64,000 nt of DNA from Stenotrophomonas maltophilia (GCF_004920835.1 NZ_QFHO01000013.1:1-64000); one strand, 5' to 3'; numbered from the stretch's first letter, positions 38,204-47,137 are shown. A program made the numbers and translations. The notes: a model not told the origin generated them from the letters alone.

Positions 38204-39126
38204 TGGGGTTCGAACTCCTTCGGGGCGTCGCGGCCAAGCAGGTAGCGCGCGGGGTTGTTCTCGAGGCGGTCGCTGACCCGGCGCAGGTCGCGGATCAGCC
38301 CGCGCAGTTCGGTCAGCGTCGGGCCCAGCTGGCCGAGGCCGTCGTTGGCAAAGCTGTTGATCGCGGCACGGTTCTCGCCAAGGATCGAATCGGCGTTGCC
38401 GGCGGCCGAGTCGAGCTTGACCAGGGTGCCGTCGAGCTTGTCGATGATGCCCGGCAGCTGCTGCACCAGGTTCTTGTCCAGCCGCTCGATGGTGCCGTTG
38501 GTGGTCTTCAGCGTGGTGTCGAGGCTGCGTGCGGCGTCACGCGCGCTGAGCAGCAGTGCCTGGGTGCCCTGGTCGCGGTCGGCCAGGCCGCCGCTGATGG
38601 TTTCCAGGTTGGCCAACGTTGCGTTGATCGACGCAACGTTGCGGTCGCTGAGGATCTGGTCCATGCGCTCGACAATGCGGTTGGCGACGTCGGTGATGTT
38701 CTGCAGGGCCGACGGCGTGGTCGGAATGATCGGCGCCGGGTCCTTGTTGACCGTGGTCAGTGCCGGCGACTGCGGCGTACCACCGCTGAGCTGGATGATC
38801 GACGGGCCGGTCAGGCTGGTGATCGCCAGCTTGGCACGGGTATCGGTCTTCACCGGCGTGTTGGAGTTCAGGCGTATGCGTGCCACCACCTGGCGCGGGT
38901 CGTCCGGTACCAGGTTCAGTTCGGTGATCGAGCCCACCGCGATGCCGTTGTACTGCACCGGGCTGCCCACCGACAGGCCGGTGACCGCCTCGCGGAACAC
39001 CACGCGGTATTCCTGCCAGGTGCGGTCGGAGGAGTACTTGGCGGCCCACAGGCCGAAGGCCAGCAGGGCCAGGCCGGTGATCAGGGTGAACGCGCCGATC
39101 AGCACGTAGTTGGCTTTGGTTTCCAT
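38200..39126 (-). CDS. MCE-domain protein (MlaD/PqiB-like substrate binding)
   Basis: A 308-residue protein: one N-terminal transmembrane helix (NYVLIGAFTLITGLALLAFG), an MCE domain about 38-115 (VGSPVQYNGIAVGSITELNL), then a long helical part to residue 300 that may form a tube or needle toward the outer membrane. It should bind phospholipid in the periplasm beside the MlaE/MlaF-type motor. Longer than E. coli MlaD (about 183 residues) because of the helical tail. Confidence 0.88.
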   Translation of the reverse strand: METKANYVLIGAFTLITGLALLAFGLWAAKYSSDRTWQEYRVVFREAVTGLSVGSPVQYNGIAVGSITELNLVPDDPRQVVARIRLNSNTPVKTDTRAKLAITSLTGPSIIQLSGGTPQSPALTTVNKDPAPIIPTTPSALQNITDVANRIVERMDQILSDRNVASINATLANLETISGGLADRDQGTQALLLSARDAARSLDTTLKTTNGTIERLDKNLVQQLPGIIDKLDGTLVKLDSAAGNADSILGENRAAINSFANDGLGQLGPTLTELRGLIRDLRRVSDRLENNPARYLLGRDAPKEFEPQ

Positions 39127-39129
39127 GGC

Positions 39130-39957
39130 TCAGGCACTCTCGATCTGTTCGCCACGCGCGGCACGCGCGCGGGGTCCGTGGAAGTATTCCTGGATCCACG
39201 GATGATCCAGTTTCTCGATGTCAGGCAGCGGCGCATTGGCCACCACCTTGCGGTCGGCGATCACCGCTACCCGGTCGCAGATCGCGTACAGCGTGTCCAG
39301 GTCGTGGGTGATCAGGAACACGGTCAGGCCCAGTGCTTCCTGCAGGGTCTTGATCAGGCGGTCGAACGCCGCCGCGCCGATCGGGTCCAGTCCAGCAGTG
39401 GGTTCATCCAGGAACAGCAGCGGCGGGTCCAGGGCCAATGCACGGGCCAGGCCGGCACGCTTGCGCATGCCGCCCGACAGCTGCGAGGGCAGCTTGTTGA
39501 TCGCGTCGGCGGGCAGGCCGGCCAGCTTCACCTTCAGCAGCGCCAGTTCGTAGTGCCAGCGCTCGGGCAGTTCGCGGTGATGCTCCTTCAGCGGTACCTG
39601 CACGTTCTCGCCCACGGTCAGCGAGGAGAACAACGCACCGTCCTGGAACAGCACGCCGGTGTTGCGTTCGATGTGCAGGCGGCTCTCGGCGTCGTCGGCG
39701 CGCGCATCGCGGCCGAGCACTTCGATCTGCCCGGCATCAGGCACGCGCAGGCCGAGGATCGAGCGCATCAGCACCGATTTGCCGGTACCCGAACCGCCCA
39801 CCACGCCGAGGATTTCGCCTCGGCGCACGTCCAGGTCCAGGTCCTCGTGCACAGTCTGGCTGCCGAAACGGTTGACCAGTCCGCGCACGCGGATGGCCAG
39901 CTCGTGGCCGTCGTCGTCCTGCATGGGAATTTCTTCGGGCGTCGGATGCGTGCTCAT
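39130..39957 (-). CDS. mlaF: ABC transporter ATPase (MlaF-like)
   Basis: A 275-residue ATPase: Walker A GGSGTGKS near 46-53, signature LSGGMRKRAGLARAL near 153-167, and Walker B LLFLDEPTAGLD near 173-184. It drives the lipid transporter made of the neighbouring permease and MCE protein. ATG at 39957 sits 1 base beyond the end of the permease gene; three bases separate its stop from the MCE gene. Confidence 0.9.
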   Translation of the reverse strand: MSTHPTPEEIPMQDDDGHELAIRVRGLVNRFGSQTVHEDLDLDVRRGEILGVVGGSGTGKSVLMRSILGLRVPDAGQIEVLGRDARADDAESRLHIERNTGVLFQDGALFSSLTVGENVQVPLKEHHRELPERWHYELALLKVKLAGLPADAINKLPSQLSGGMRKRAGLARALALDPPLLFLDEPTAGLDPIGAAAFDRLIKTLQEALGLTVFLITHDLDTLYAICDRVAVIADRKVVANAPLPDIEKLDHPWIQEYFHGPRARAARGEQIESA

Positions 39958-39958
39958 G

Positions 39959-41080
39959 TCACCAGTCCATGTGCATGAACCACAACGCCGCGAAGGCATC
40001 GATGATGATCACCAGCGAAATCGTCTGCACCACGCTGGAGGTGGTGCGTTCGCCGACCGACTGCGCCGTGCCTTCGACCTTCAGGCCTTCCAGGCAGCCG
40101 ATCAGGCCGATCACCAGCGCGAACACCGGCGCCTTGGACAGGCCGACCAGCATGTGCCGCACTTCCATCGTGTCGTGCATGCGGGCGATATACATCTGTG
40201 GCGGGATATCCAGGTCGAACGCGCCGACGGTGATGCCGCCGGCCAGGCCGGCAACCATCGCGATGAAGGTCAGTAGCGGCAGGGTGACCAGCAGCGCCAG
40301 CAGCCGTGGCAGTACCAGCAGGTCGATCGGGTCCAGGCCCAGCGTGCGCATCGCATCGATTTCCTCGCGCGCCTTCATCGCACCGATCTGCGCGGTGAAC
40401 GCGCTGGCGGTGCGGCCGGCCAGCACGATTGCGGTCAGCAGCACGGCGAACTCGCGCAGGAAGGCGATGTTGACCAGTTCGACCACGTAAATCTCGGCGC
40501 CGAAATCGCGCAGGATGGTCGAGCCGAGGAAGGCGATCACCGCGCCGACCAGATAGGACAGCAGCGCCACCAGCGGTACCGCGTCCAGCCCGACCTGCTC
40601 CATCTGGTGCACGGTCGCGGTCATGCGGAAACGGCGCGGCTCCTTGACCAAGCGGGCGGCCTTGACCAGGTTCTCGCCAAGGAAACTGCACAGCGCCTTG
40701 ATGTTGTGGCCGGTGGTGTGGACGCTGACACCCAGCCGCTCCAGCGCGGCCAGCACGCCGAAATCGCGCTTGGGCTTGGGCCGGTCGTCGGCCACTTCCT
40801 CGATGGTGCACACCAGCGCCTGATGGTCCGGACGGAACTGCAGCGCGTCCTCGCCGAGGTCGGCGCGATGGGCCACGCGCAGCACCTGCAGCACGCCCGC
40901 CGAATCCATCTTCTCGATGCCGGTGGCATCGATACCGGTCAACGTGTCGGGAACGTCGCGCAGGACTTCGGCCGCGGCCAGCGCGGTCTTCAGGGTCCAG
41001 GTACCGGACAGGCGGATCAGGCCCGGGTCATGGGCATCCTGTTCGAGCTGGGGGGCGTGGTTCGGGGTCACTTGGGCCAT
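39959..41080 (-). CDS. mlaE: MlaE-family lipid ABC permease with N-terminal STAS-like domain
   Basis: A 373-residue permease. The first 110 residues form a STAS/anti-sigma-antagonist-like domain (GIDATGIEKMDSAGVLQVLR), then about five transmembrane segments of the MlaE type (EIYVVELVNIAFLREFAVLL, GAMKAREEIDAMRTLGLDPI). In E. coli the STAS protein is separate (MlaB); here it is fused in front. First gene of a four-gene operon (permease, ATPase, MCE protein, lipoprotein). Lipid direction cannot be read from sequence. Confidence 0.88.
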   Translation of the reverse strand: MAQVTPNHAPQLEQDAHDPGLIRLSGTWTLKTALAAAEVLRDVPDTLTGIDATGIEKMDSAGVLQVLRVAHRADLGEDALQFRPDHQALVCTIEEVADDRPKPKRDFGVLAALERLGVSVHTTGHNIKALCSFLGENLVKAARLVKEPRRFRMTATVHQMEQVGLDAVPLVALLSYLVGAVIAFLGSTILRDFGAEIYVVELVNIAFLREFAVLLTAIVLAGRTASAFTAQIGAMKAREEIDAMRTLGLDPIDLLVLPRLLALLVTLPLLTFIAMVAGLAGGITVGAFDLDIPPQMYIARMHDTMEVRHMLVGLSKAPVFALVIGLIGCLEGLKVEGTAQSVGERTTSSVVQTISLVIIIDAFAALWFMHMDW

Positions 41081-41172
41081 TCGGGTCGCAGCATAACCGT
41101 TCTGAATCGGGCTTCGCGTCGAACTCGGATGAATTTCTCCGGTAAGCCCCAGCCTAGGTAATACTACGGCGC

Positions 41173-42432
41173 ATGTCCGCAGACGCTCACACGATCCCCA
41201 CGCCCCAGGCCACCTACGCACAGCGCGTGGCCTTTGTTTCCGAGATCGCCGGACGCCTGCACAGCTACGGCACAACGGCCCAGCGCCTGGAAACGGCAGT
41301 GGTGGCACTGGCACGCCAGCTCGATCTGGATTGTGAACCGTGGTCGAATCCCACCGGTATCATTCTCAGCTTCAGCGACCCGGCGCAGGCGATCGGCTCC
41401 AGTGACATCACCCGCGTGATCCGCCTGGCGCCCGGTGAAAACGATCTGCACAAGCTCAGCGTCGCCGACCATATCGCCGAGGAAGTGGCCAATGGGCGGA
41501 TGAGCATCGCCCAGGGCCACACCGCGCTGCGCCAGCTGGACAAGGATCCGGGCCGGCGCGGCAAGCTGCGCACCATCCTTTCGTTTACTCTCGGTGCGGC
41601 CGGCGTGGCCGGCATGTGGAAGCTGCCGTGGCTGGACATCGCCACCGCCGGTGTCATCGGCTTGATGATCGGCCTGCTCGGCATGGTCACCGATCGCCGC
41701 CCGGCCACCCGCGAGGCAGCCGAGGCACTGGCTGCGCTGCTGGCCGGCCTCGTGGCCACGCTGGTGGCCTCCTTCGTTGGCGCGCTCAACCTCAACACGG
41801 TGATCATCGCCTCGCTGGTGGTGCTGCTGCCGGGCATGTCCCTGACCAATGCGGTCAACGAGCTGGCCAGCCAGCACTGGGTGTCGGGTACCGCGCGCTT
41901 CGCCGGTGCGTTGACCACCATCATGAAGCTCAGCGTCGGCGCGATGATCGCGGTGACCCTGGCCGACGTGCTCGGCCTGGATCCGGTGATCCGTGCGACG
42001 CGTCCGCAGGGGCCGTGGGTCGAGTGGGGTTCGCTGCTTACCGCGGCCTTCGCTTTCGCGATGCTGTTCAAGGCCAACCGCCGCGACTATCCGTGGGTGA
42101 TCGCCGCCTCGGTGGCCGGCTATGCGATCTCAAAGTTCGGCGGCCATGCCTGGGGAGCGCCGGCAGGCATCTTCCTGTCGGCGATGCTGCTGACCGCCGG
42201 TGGCAACCTGTTCGGCCGCCTGGTCGGGCGCCCGGGCGCGATCATCCGCCTGCCCGGCATCATCATGATGGTGCCCGGCAGCACCAGCCTGCGTGGCGTG
42301 CTGACCCTGGTCCAGCAGCAGGACGTAGGCGCCGGCCAAAGCGTGTTCCTGACCGTACTGAACGTGGTGATGGCGCTGGTCGCCGGCCTGCTGTTCGGCA
42401 ACCTGCTGATGCCGGCCCGCAAAACCCTGTAG
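41173..42432 (+). CDS. ThrE-like threonine/serine exporter family protein
   Basis: A 419-residue membrane protein: cytoplasmic N-terminal part of DUF1212/ThrE type (RLHSYGTTAQRLETAVVALA, WSNPTGIILSF), about five transmembrane helices, then a second helical DUF3815-like block (APAGIFLSAMLLTAGGNLFG, GIIMMVPGSTSLRGVLTLVQ). The family exports threonine or serine in Corynebacterium; the substrate here is inferred. Single gene, divergent from the lipid-transport operon, with a terminator after it. Confidence 0.82.
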   Translation: MSADAHTIPTPQATYAQRVAFVSEIAGRLHSYGTTAQRLETAVVALARQLDLDCEPWSNPTGIILSFSDPAQAIGSSDITRVIRLAPGENDLHKLSVADHIAEEVANGRMSIAQGHTALRQLDKDPGRRGKLRTILSFTLGAAGVAGMWKLPWLDIATAGVIGLMIGLLGMVTDRRPATREAAEALAALLAGLVATLVASFVGALNLNTVIIASLVVLLPGMSLTNAVNELASQHWVSGTARFAGALTTIMKLSVGAMIAVTLADVLGLDPVIRATRPQGPWVEWGSLLTAAFAFAMLFKANRRDYPWVIAASVAGYAISKFGGHAWGAPAGIFLSAMLLTAGGNLFGRLVGRPGAIIRLPGIIMMVPGSTSLRGVLTLVQQQDVGAGQSVFLTVLNVVMALVAGLLFGNLLMPARKTL

Positions 42433-42461
42433 GTGTGGACCGTTGGTCTACACACCGAAGA

Positions 42462-42495
42462 ATGAAAAACGCCGGCTTTCGCCGGCGTTTTTCAT
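42462..42495. terminator. Bidirectional terminator between thrE-like and H-NS-like genes
   Basis: Symmetrical ATGAAAAACGCCGGC-TTTC-GCCGGCGTTTTTCAT: strong stem with A/T runs on both sides, between convergent genes. Confidence 0.9.
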
Positions 42496-42512
42496 TGCAT
42501 TCCAATCCGGCC

Positions 42513-42896
42513 TCAGGCCTTCTTGATCAGGAAATCTTCCGGCTTCTTGTTGCCCTTGGAGGTCAGTTCGGCCATCCAGCGCGGCTGCTTGCCACGGCCG
42601 GTCCAGGTTTCCTTCGGGTTGGCCGGGTTGCGGTACTTCGGCGCAACCTTGCCCAGCTTGCGGCCAGCGGTCTTCGAGGGGGCCTTGGCGACCTTGGCCA
42701 CTTTGCGCGCGCGCGGGGCCGGGGCATCGCCGAACAGTTCCTCGATGGTGTAACCCTCGGTCTTGGCCAGCTTGATCAGCTGGGCCCGGACCTTGGTGAT
42801 CGGCCGGCGCTTGGCGACGATGGTCTGCTGCTTCTTGGCGGTGCGGATCAGGGCGCCCAGCTCGCGTGCCGACAGGCCGGTCAGGTCAATGCTCAT
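42513..42896 (-). CDS. H-NS family nucleoid-associated protein
   Basis: A 127-residue protein. The N-terminal helical part (about 1-50) should oligomerise; an Ala/Lys/Arg-rich linker about 58-82 follows; the C-terminal DNA-binding core is KYRNPANPKETWTGRGKQPR near 87-106, the H-NS consensus. It resembles xanthomonad XrvA-like proteins, which silence or tune virulence and AT-rich genes. GGAG sits 9-10 bases before the start; monocistronic. The 222 bases on to proS contain its promoter region and the proS terminator. Confidence 0.88.
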   Translation of the reverse strand: MSIDLTGLSARELGALIRTAKKQQTIVAKRRPITKVRAQLIKLAKTEGYTIEELFGDAPAPRARKVAKVAKAPSKTAGRKLGKVAPKYRNPANPKETWTGRGKQPRWMAELTSKGNKKPEDFLIKKA

Positions 42897-43082
42897 TTAC
42901 GGTTACTCCGGAAACTAATGTGTGGACGGGACGAGCCAGTCCATGGCGTCGCGGGACAGAATAAAGATGAATTAATCCCAGCACAAATGCAGACGGGTCA
43001 TGGCTTGGCAGCATCCCGGCTGCATTGCGTCGATTTTGACCGGATTATGTCCGCTGCAATATTGCTCAAATGGGCGTCAGGT

Positions 43083-43114
43083 AAAAAAAGACCGGGGCAT
43101 GCCCCGGTCTTTTC
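43083..43114 (-). terminator. Terminator of proS
   Basis: AAAAAAAGACCGGGGCATGC-CCCGGTCTTTTC hairpin right after the proS stop codon. On the minus strand the stem is followed by seven T residues. Confidence 0.9.
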
Positions 43115-43118
43115 CTGA

Positions 43119-44822
43119 TCAACCCTGCAGGCGCTGCAGCAGGGTGGCCTTGTCCAGGCTTTCCGCTTCGCTGGCGCGGCGCGAGCGGTACTCGTAGGTC
43201 CCGGCGGCCAGGCCACGTTCGCTGACCACCACGCGGTGCGGGATGCCGATCAGTTCCATGTCGGCGAACATCGCGCCCGGGCGCAGGCCGCGGTCGTCGA
43301 GCGCCGCGTCCAGGCCGGCATCGCGCAGCTCCTGCAGCAGGTTGGCGGCTGCATCGGCCACAGCGGCATCACCCTTCGGGTTGATCACGCACACCACCAC
43401 CTGCCACGGCGCCATCGCGTCCGGCCAGATGATGCCGGCATCGTCATGGTTCTGTTCAATCGCGGCAGCCACCACGCGCGAGATGCCGATGCCATAGCAG
43501 CCCATCGCCATCACCGCCGCCTTGCCGTTCTCGTCCAGCACGGTGGCATCCAGCGCTTCGGCGTACTTGCGGCCCAGCTGGAACACGTGGCCGACTTCGA
43601 TGCCACGGGCGATCTTCAGTTCGCCACCGTCCAGCGCGCGGTCACCGGCACGCACGTTGCGGATGTCGGCCACTTCCGGTTCCGGCAGGTCGCGGCCCCA
43701 GTTGACGCCGGCCAGGTGGAAACCGGCTTCGTTGGCGCCGACGACGAAGTCGGACATCGCCGCCACTTCGCGATCAGCCACCACGCGGATGGCCTTGGCC
43801 GGGGCGACCGGACCAAGGAAGCCCGGCACGCTGCCGAGGTATTCGGTGATCTCTGCTTCGCTGGCAAAACGCTGCTCGTCCAGGCCAGCAACCTTGCCCA
43901 GCTTGATTTCGTTGACCTCGTGGTCGCCACGCACCAGCGCCAGCACGAACTGCTGTGCCTCGCCTTCGCCGGCGATCAGCGCCACCGACTTCACCGTACG
44001 CTGCAGATCGATGCCCAGCAGCGCGGCGACGTCTTCGCAGGTCTTCTGGGTCGGGGTCTCGACCTTGCGCAGCGCTTCGCTGGCCGCAGCACGCGCGGCC
44101 GGATCGGCGGCGATGGCCGCTTCCATGTTGGCCGCGTAGTCCGAACCGGTGGAGAACACCAGCGCGTCCTCACCGGAGTCGGCGATCACGTGGAATTCCT
44201 GCGAGGCGTCACCGCCGATCGCGCCGGAATCGGCCTGCACCATGCGGAAGTCCAGGCCCAGGCGGGTGAAGATGCGGCTGTAGGCCACCTTCATGTTTTC
44301 GTACTCACGCACGAGGTCTTCGTCGTGCAGGTGGAACGAGTAGGCGTCCTTCATCAGGAACTCGCGCGCACGCATGACACCGAAGCGCGGACGGATCTCG
44401 TCGCGGAACTTGGTCTGGATCTGGTAGAAGTTCACCGGCAGCTGCTTGTAGCTGGACAGTTCGCTGCGCGCGAAATCGCAGGCCGCTTCCTCGGCGGTGG
44501 GGCTGTAGCAGAAGGTCTGTTCCTTGCGGTCCTTGATCTTCAGCAGCTGCGGGCCGAATTTCTGCCAGCGGCCGGTCTGCTCCCACAGTTCCTTCGGCTG
44601 GATGGTCGGGATCTGGAATTCCACGGCACCGGCGCGGTCCATTTCCTCGCGGACGATGCGTTCGACCTTGCGCAGCACGCGCAGGCCCAGCGGCGACCAG
44701 GTGTACAGGCCGGATGCGAGCTTGCGGATCATGCCCGCGCGCAGCATCAGCCGGTGGCTGGTCAGCTCGGCGTCGCTGGGGGTTTCCTTGGTGGTGTGCA
44801 GGTGGAACTGGGAGAGGCGCAT
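43119..44822 (-). CDS. proS: Prolyl-tRNA synthetase (bacterial type)
   Basis: A 567-residue class II synthetase: start [20 protein letters not shown], catalytic domain about 1-220 (motif 2 [20 protein letters not shown]), a YbaK-type editing insertion about 230-400 and the C-terminal anticodon-binding domain. It charges tRNA-Pro and edits mischarged alanine. The ATG at 44822 starts the conserved protein; earlier codons are not conserved. Upstream lies a 565-base gap filled with repeats. Confidence 0.96.
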   Translation of the reverse strand: MRLSQFHLHTTKETPSDAELTSHRLMLRAGMIRKLASGLYTWSPLGLRVLRKVERIVREEMDRAGAVEFQIPTIQPKELWEQTGRWQKFGPQLLKIKDRKEQTFCYSPTAEEAACDFARSELSSYKQLPVNFYQIQTKFRDEIRPRFGVMRAREFLMKDAYSFHLHDEDLVREYENMKVAYSRIFTRLGLDFRMVQADSGAIGGDASQEFHVIADSGEDALVFSTGSDYAANMEAAIAADPAARAAASEALRKVETPTQKTCEDVAALLGIDLQRTVKSVALIAGEGEAQQFVLALVRGDHEVNEIKLGKVAGLDEQRFASEAEITEYLGSVPGFLGPVAPAKAIRVVADREVAAMSDFVVGANEAGFHLAGVNWGRDLPEPEVADIRNVRAGDRALDGGELKIARGIEVGHVFQLGRKYAEALDATVLDENGKAAVMAMGCYGIGISRVVAAAIEQNHDDAGIIWPDAMAPWQVVVCVINPKGDAAVADAAANLLQELRDAGLDAALDDRGLRPGAMFADMELIGIPHRVVVSERGLAAGTYEYRSRRASEAESLDKATLLQRLQG

Positions 44823-44870
44823 CGTCGGCTTCGGATTACGGCAGAGATACCTATTCTGCCAGCCCGGCCG
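44823..44870 (-). promoter_or_regulatory. Leader/promoter interval of proS
   Basis: The only non-repeat DNA ahead of proS. It contains a small inverted repeat, GGCAGA (44840-44845) with TCTGCC (44855-44860). The promoter is probably here or inside the repeat beyond; no clear boxes can be fixed by eye. Confidence 0.3.
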
Positions 44871-45062
44871 GAGGAGGGGTATCGGCCGGGCTGCGCCCTG
44901 CACCCGCCTCAAGCAACGTCAACAGCAACAGCAACAGCAACAACGGGTTTCCCGTGGTAGGGCGGGGTGGGTCCGGTTGCGGGGGACGCCGTGAACCCGT
45001 CCTTGGGGGCTTGGCAGCCGCATCCATGCGGCTGACACCCCCGCAACCGGACCCACCCCGCC
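44871..45062 (-). repeat. Composite dispersed repeat, copy 1 (complete, reverse orientation)
   Basis: Two parts. (a) 44961-45062: an inverted repeat with perfect 25-base arms (44961-44985 and 45038-45062) enclosing a 52-base core that itself holds the palindrome AGCCGCATCCATGCGGCT (45016-45033). (b) 44871-44960: tail with a CAACAG hexamer tract (44920-44944) and a diverged version of the 37-base unit found at 55-91. The unit runs right to left. No gene is present. Confidence 0.85.
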
Positions 45063-45094
45063 TCTGACAGTTTTCCGCGATCTGTCGCCCTTTT

Positions 45095-45184
45095 GTAGAG
45101 CCGAGCCATGCTCGGCTGTTGTTCGATCAATTCTCGAAATATTCGATTTCCATGGAGATTGATCCACGCATGACGTGGACCTAC
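45095..45184. repeat. SMAG dimer
   Basis: Facing GTAG-headed hairpins: GTAGAGCCGAGCCATGCTCG (from 45095) and, inverted, GATCCACGCATGACGTGGAC ending CTAC at 45184, with an A/T-rich spacer between. It lies between the two composite repeat copies. Confidence 0.8.
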
Positions 45185-45206
45185 TGACCGCCGGCCAACT
45201 GTCGAA

Positions 45207-45384
45207 GGCGGGGTACTGTGGGTTTGCGGGGTGTGAGCCGCATGGATGCGGCGACCAAGCCCCCACGGACGGGTTTACGGCGTCCCCGCAAACCCACAGT
45301 GCCCCGCCATCCCTCAGGAAGCCGCTTTGGCATTTGACGTTGATGTGGCTTGAAGCAGGTGCAGGGCTGCAAGCCCTGCCGATA
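45207..45384 (+). repeat. Composite dispersed repeat, copy 2 (complete, forward orientation)
   Basis: Inverted repeat 45207-45308 with 25-base arms (45207-45231, 45284-45308; one T-G pair) around a 52-base core that matches the reverse complement of copy 1's core at 47 of 52 positions. A tail (45309-45384) follows and ends with the exact 37-base unit (45346-45382) that also occurs at 55-91. The arm centres differ from copy 1 but stay complementary within this copy. No gene between 44823 and 45387. Confidence 0.85.
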
Positions 45385-45387
45385 CCC

Positions 45388-45771
45388 TCACTCCGCCGGG
45401 CAGTAGGCCTTGATGGCGGCTTCAGCCAATCCCTTCTGCGCGCTGCGCTGGTCCTGGGTCAACGCGGTATCGGCCTTGCCGTCGCCGTTGGTGTCCTGCA
45501 TGACGGTGCCGGAGCCTTCCAGCAGGGCCAGGTTGGCGCGGGCGGTGCTGCACTGCTCGGGAACCGGGGTGGCTGCGGGAGCGGCGGGCGCGTCTGCTGC
45601 CGTCGCCTGCGGGCTGCGGGCCTGCTCGCGGGTCTCGAACGTCTTGCCCGCCGGCGGGGTCTCCGAGTACTGGGTCACGCCATTGGCGTCCTTCCACTTA
45701 TAGACCGGGCCAGCCACGGCGTTGGCACTGGCCAACAGCAGCAGGCATCCAAGGCAGGACAGGGCACGCAT
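45388..45771 (-). CDS. DUF4124 domain exported protein
   Basis: A 127-residue secreted protein: signal peptide MRALSCLGCLLLLASANAVA, then the DUF4124 hallmark VYKWKDANGVTQYSETPPAG, and a C-terminal part with two cysteines that could pair. Function unknown; family members are periplasmic. The start at 45771 gives the normal signal peptide; the in-frame ATG at 45813 adds an unlikely leader. Divergent from pssA with 80 bases between. Confidence 0.82.
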   Translation of the reverse strand: MRALSCLGCLLLLASANAVAGPVYKWKDANGVTQYSETPPAGKTFETREQARSPQATAADAPAAPAATPVPEQCSTARANLALLEGSGTVMQDTNGDGKADTALTQDQRSAQKGLAEAAIKAYCPAE

Positions 45772-45851
45772 GGCAAACTCCACGGAATGGGCGTAGAACG
45801 CCGATTGCAGCATTGGCGCCGAGCACTGGCAAGTCGATTAAACTGGATTCC

Positions 45852-46628
45852 ATGGACCCGATCACACCGCCGCCGCGTTCGCGCACGATTTATCTGCTGC
45901 CCAACCTGTTCACTACCGCCGGCCTGTTTGCTGGCTTCTATGCGATCATCGCCGCAGCCAACGGGGATTTCGTCAACGCCAGCATCGCCGTGTTCGTGGC
46001 GGCGGTGATGGATGGCCTGGACGGGCGCGTGGCGCGCCTGACCGGTACCAGCAGCGAATTCGGCGTGCAGTACGACTCGCTGGCCGACCTGGTCAGCTTC
46101 GGCATGGCCCCGGCGCTGGTGATGTACCACTGGTCGCTGTCGTGGCTGAAGTTCGATGACCCGCTGCTCGGCCGTGTCGGCTGGGCCGTCGCTTTCCTGT
46201 ATGCCGCGTGTGCCGCGCTGCGCCTGGCCCGCTTCAACACCCAGGTGGCGGTGGTCGACAAACGCTGGTTCGTCGGCCTGGCCAGCCCGGCTGCAGCCGG
46301 CTTGATGATGTCCTTCGTCTGGGCGTTTGCCGATGGCAACCTGGGCTGGGACGGCAACCAGCTGCGCTATGTGGCGCTGGCGGTGACGATCGTTGCGGCG
46401 CTGCTGATGGTCAGCCGCATCCGCTTCTGGAGCTTCAAGGGCGGTGCCGCCAAGGGTTCCCGTTCCGACCGCGTGCCGTTCCTGGTGCTGGCACTGGTGC
46501 CGGTGGCGATCGCCATCGCGGTCATCGACCTGCCGCGCGTGCTGTTCGCGGTGGGCATCCTGTACGCCTTGTCCGGCCCGGTGATGTGGGCCGTGCAGCG
46601 CCTGCGCAAGAAGCCCGAGGCCGCGTGA
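45852..46628 (+). CDS. pssA: CDP-diacylglycerol-serine O-phosphatidyltransferase
   Basis: A 258-residue integral membrane CDP-alcohol phosphatidyltransferase. The signature D57-G-R-V-A61-R62-(x8)-G71-(x3)-D75-(x3)-D79 is complete, preceded by D54. It makes phosphatidylserine, precursor of phosphatidylethanolamine. About 7 hydrophobic segments. Its stop overlaps the next start (GTGA). Confidence 0.88.
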   Translation: MDPITPPPRSRTIYLLPNLFTTAGLFAGFYAIIAAANGDFVNASIAVFVAAVMDGLDGRVARLTGTSSEFGVQYDSLADLVSFGMAPALVMYHWSLSWLKFDDPLLGRVGWAVAFLYAACAALRLARFNTQVAVVDKRWFVGLASPAAAGLMMSFVWAFADGNLGWDGNQLRYVALAVTIVAALLMVSRIRFWSFKGGAAKGSRSDRVPFLVLALVPVAIAIAVIDLPRVLFAVGILYALSGPVMWAVQRLRKKPEAA

Positions 46629-47137
46629 GCCAGGACCTGCCCGTGCTGTGGTCTCCGGCCCAGCAGGCCTGGCTGCAGGCCATGGGCTACACCGTCTATC
46701 ACGACGGCCAGCTGGCCGCCGAGCTGGATGCCGCACTGCAGCTGAGCGTGGCCGAAGCCGAGGCGGCTGCCGCGCCGCCAGCGGAACCGACGCGGGCAGG
46801 CGTTGCACCTCCATCGCGGGAACCCCGCGCCGAATCCGCTCCGGCATCCCGCCAGGAACGCCCGCCACCGCCGCGCCGCGAGACGCCGGTCAGCGCACCG
46901 GATACGGCGCCTGCGCCGGCCCGGCCGCTGCCCAGCGGCAATGCGCGGCAGCCGGTCGTGCGCCTGCCGGATCGTCTGCAGATCGCCTTGTTGCGCGCCT
47001 CCGGCTGCAATCCCAACGATCCGGCCACACAGACACTGATGGAGGGGTGGCCGCTGGACCAGCTGCGTCACGATCCGGCCGCCAAACGCGCGCTGTGGCC
47101 GCAGCTGCGCGCCCTGCGCAAGCGGGGTACGCCGTGA
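46625..47137 (+). CDS. holD: Probable DNA polymerase III psi subunit, divergent, with proline-rich linker
   Basis: A 170-residue protein. The N-terminus reads WLQAMGYTVY (16-25), like the psi opening LQxLGIT-W that contacts partners in E. coli HolD. Residues about 48-105 are a Pro/Ala/Arg-rich linker. The C-terminus (LDQLRHDPAAKRALWPQLR, 144-162) matches the HolD end (L-NP-AR-ALW-QI). In E. coli holD also sits just upstream of rimI, as here. The length exceeds E. coli psi (137) because of the linker. GTG starts overlap both neighbours. The assignment is mine from motif and synteny; a plain hypothetical protein remains possible. Confidence 0.62.
   Translation: MSQDLPVLWSPAQQAWLQAMGYTVYHDGQLAAELDAALQLSVAEAEAAAAPPAEPTRAGVAPPSREPRAESAPASRQERPPPPRRETPVSAPDTAPAPARPLPSGNARQPVVRLPDRLQIALLRASGCNPNDPATQTLMEGWPLDQLRHDPAAKRALWPQLRALRKRGTP

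Noticed and set aside
44920..44944. CAACAG tandem repeat as a CRISPR or phase-variation tract
   Set aside because: Units are only 6 bases, without spacers, and no coding frame uses the tract. It belongs to the composite repeat tail.
44961..45062. Inverted repeat as a transposon end or MITE carrying a gene
   Set aside because: No transposase is near, no target duplication is evident by eye, and the inner 52 bases cannot encode a protein of use. A non-autonomous element remains possible.
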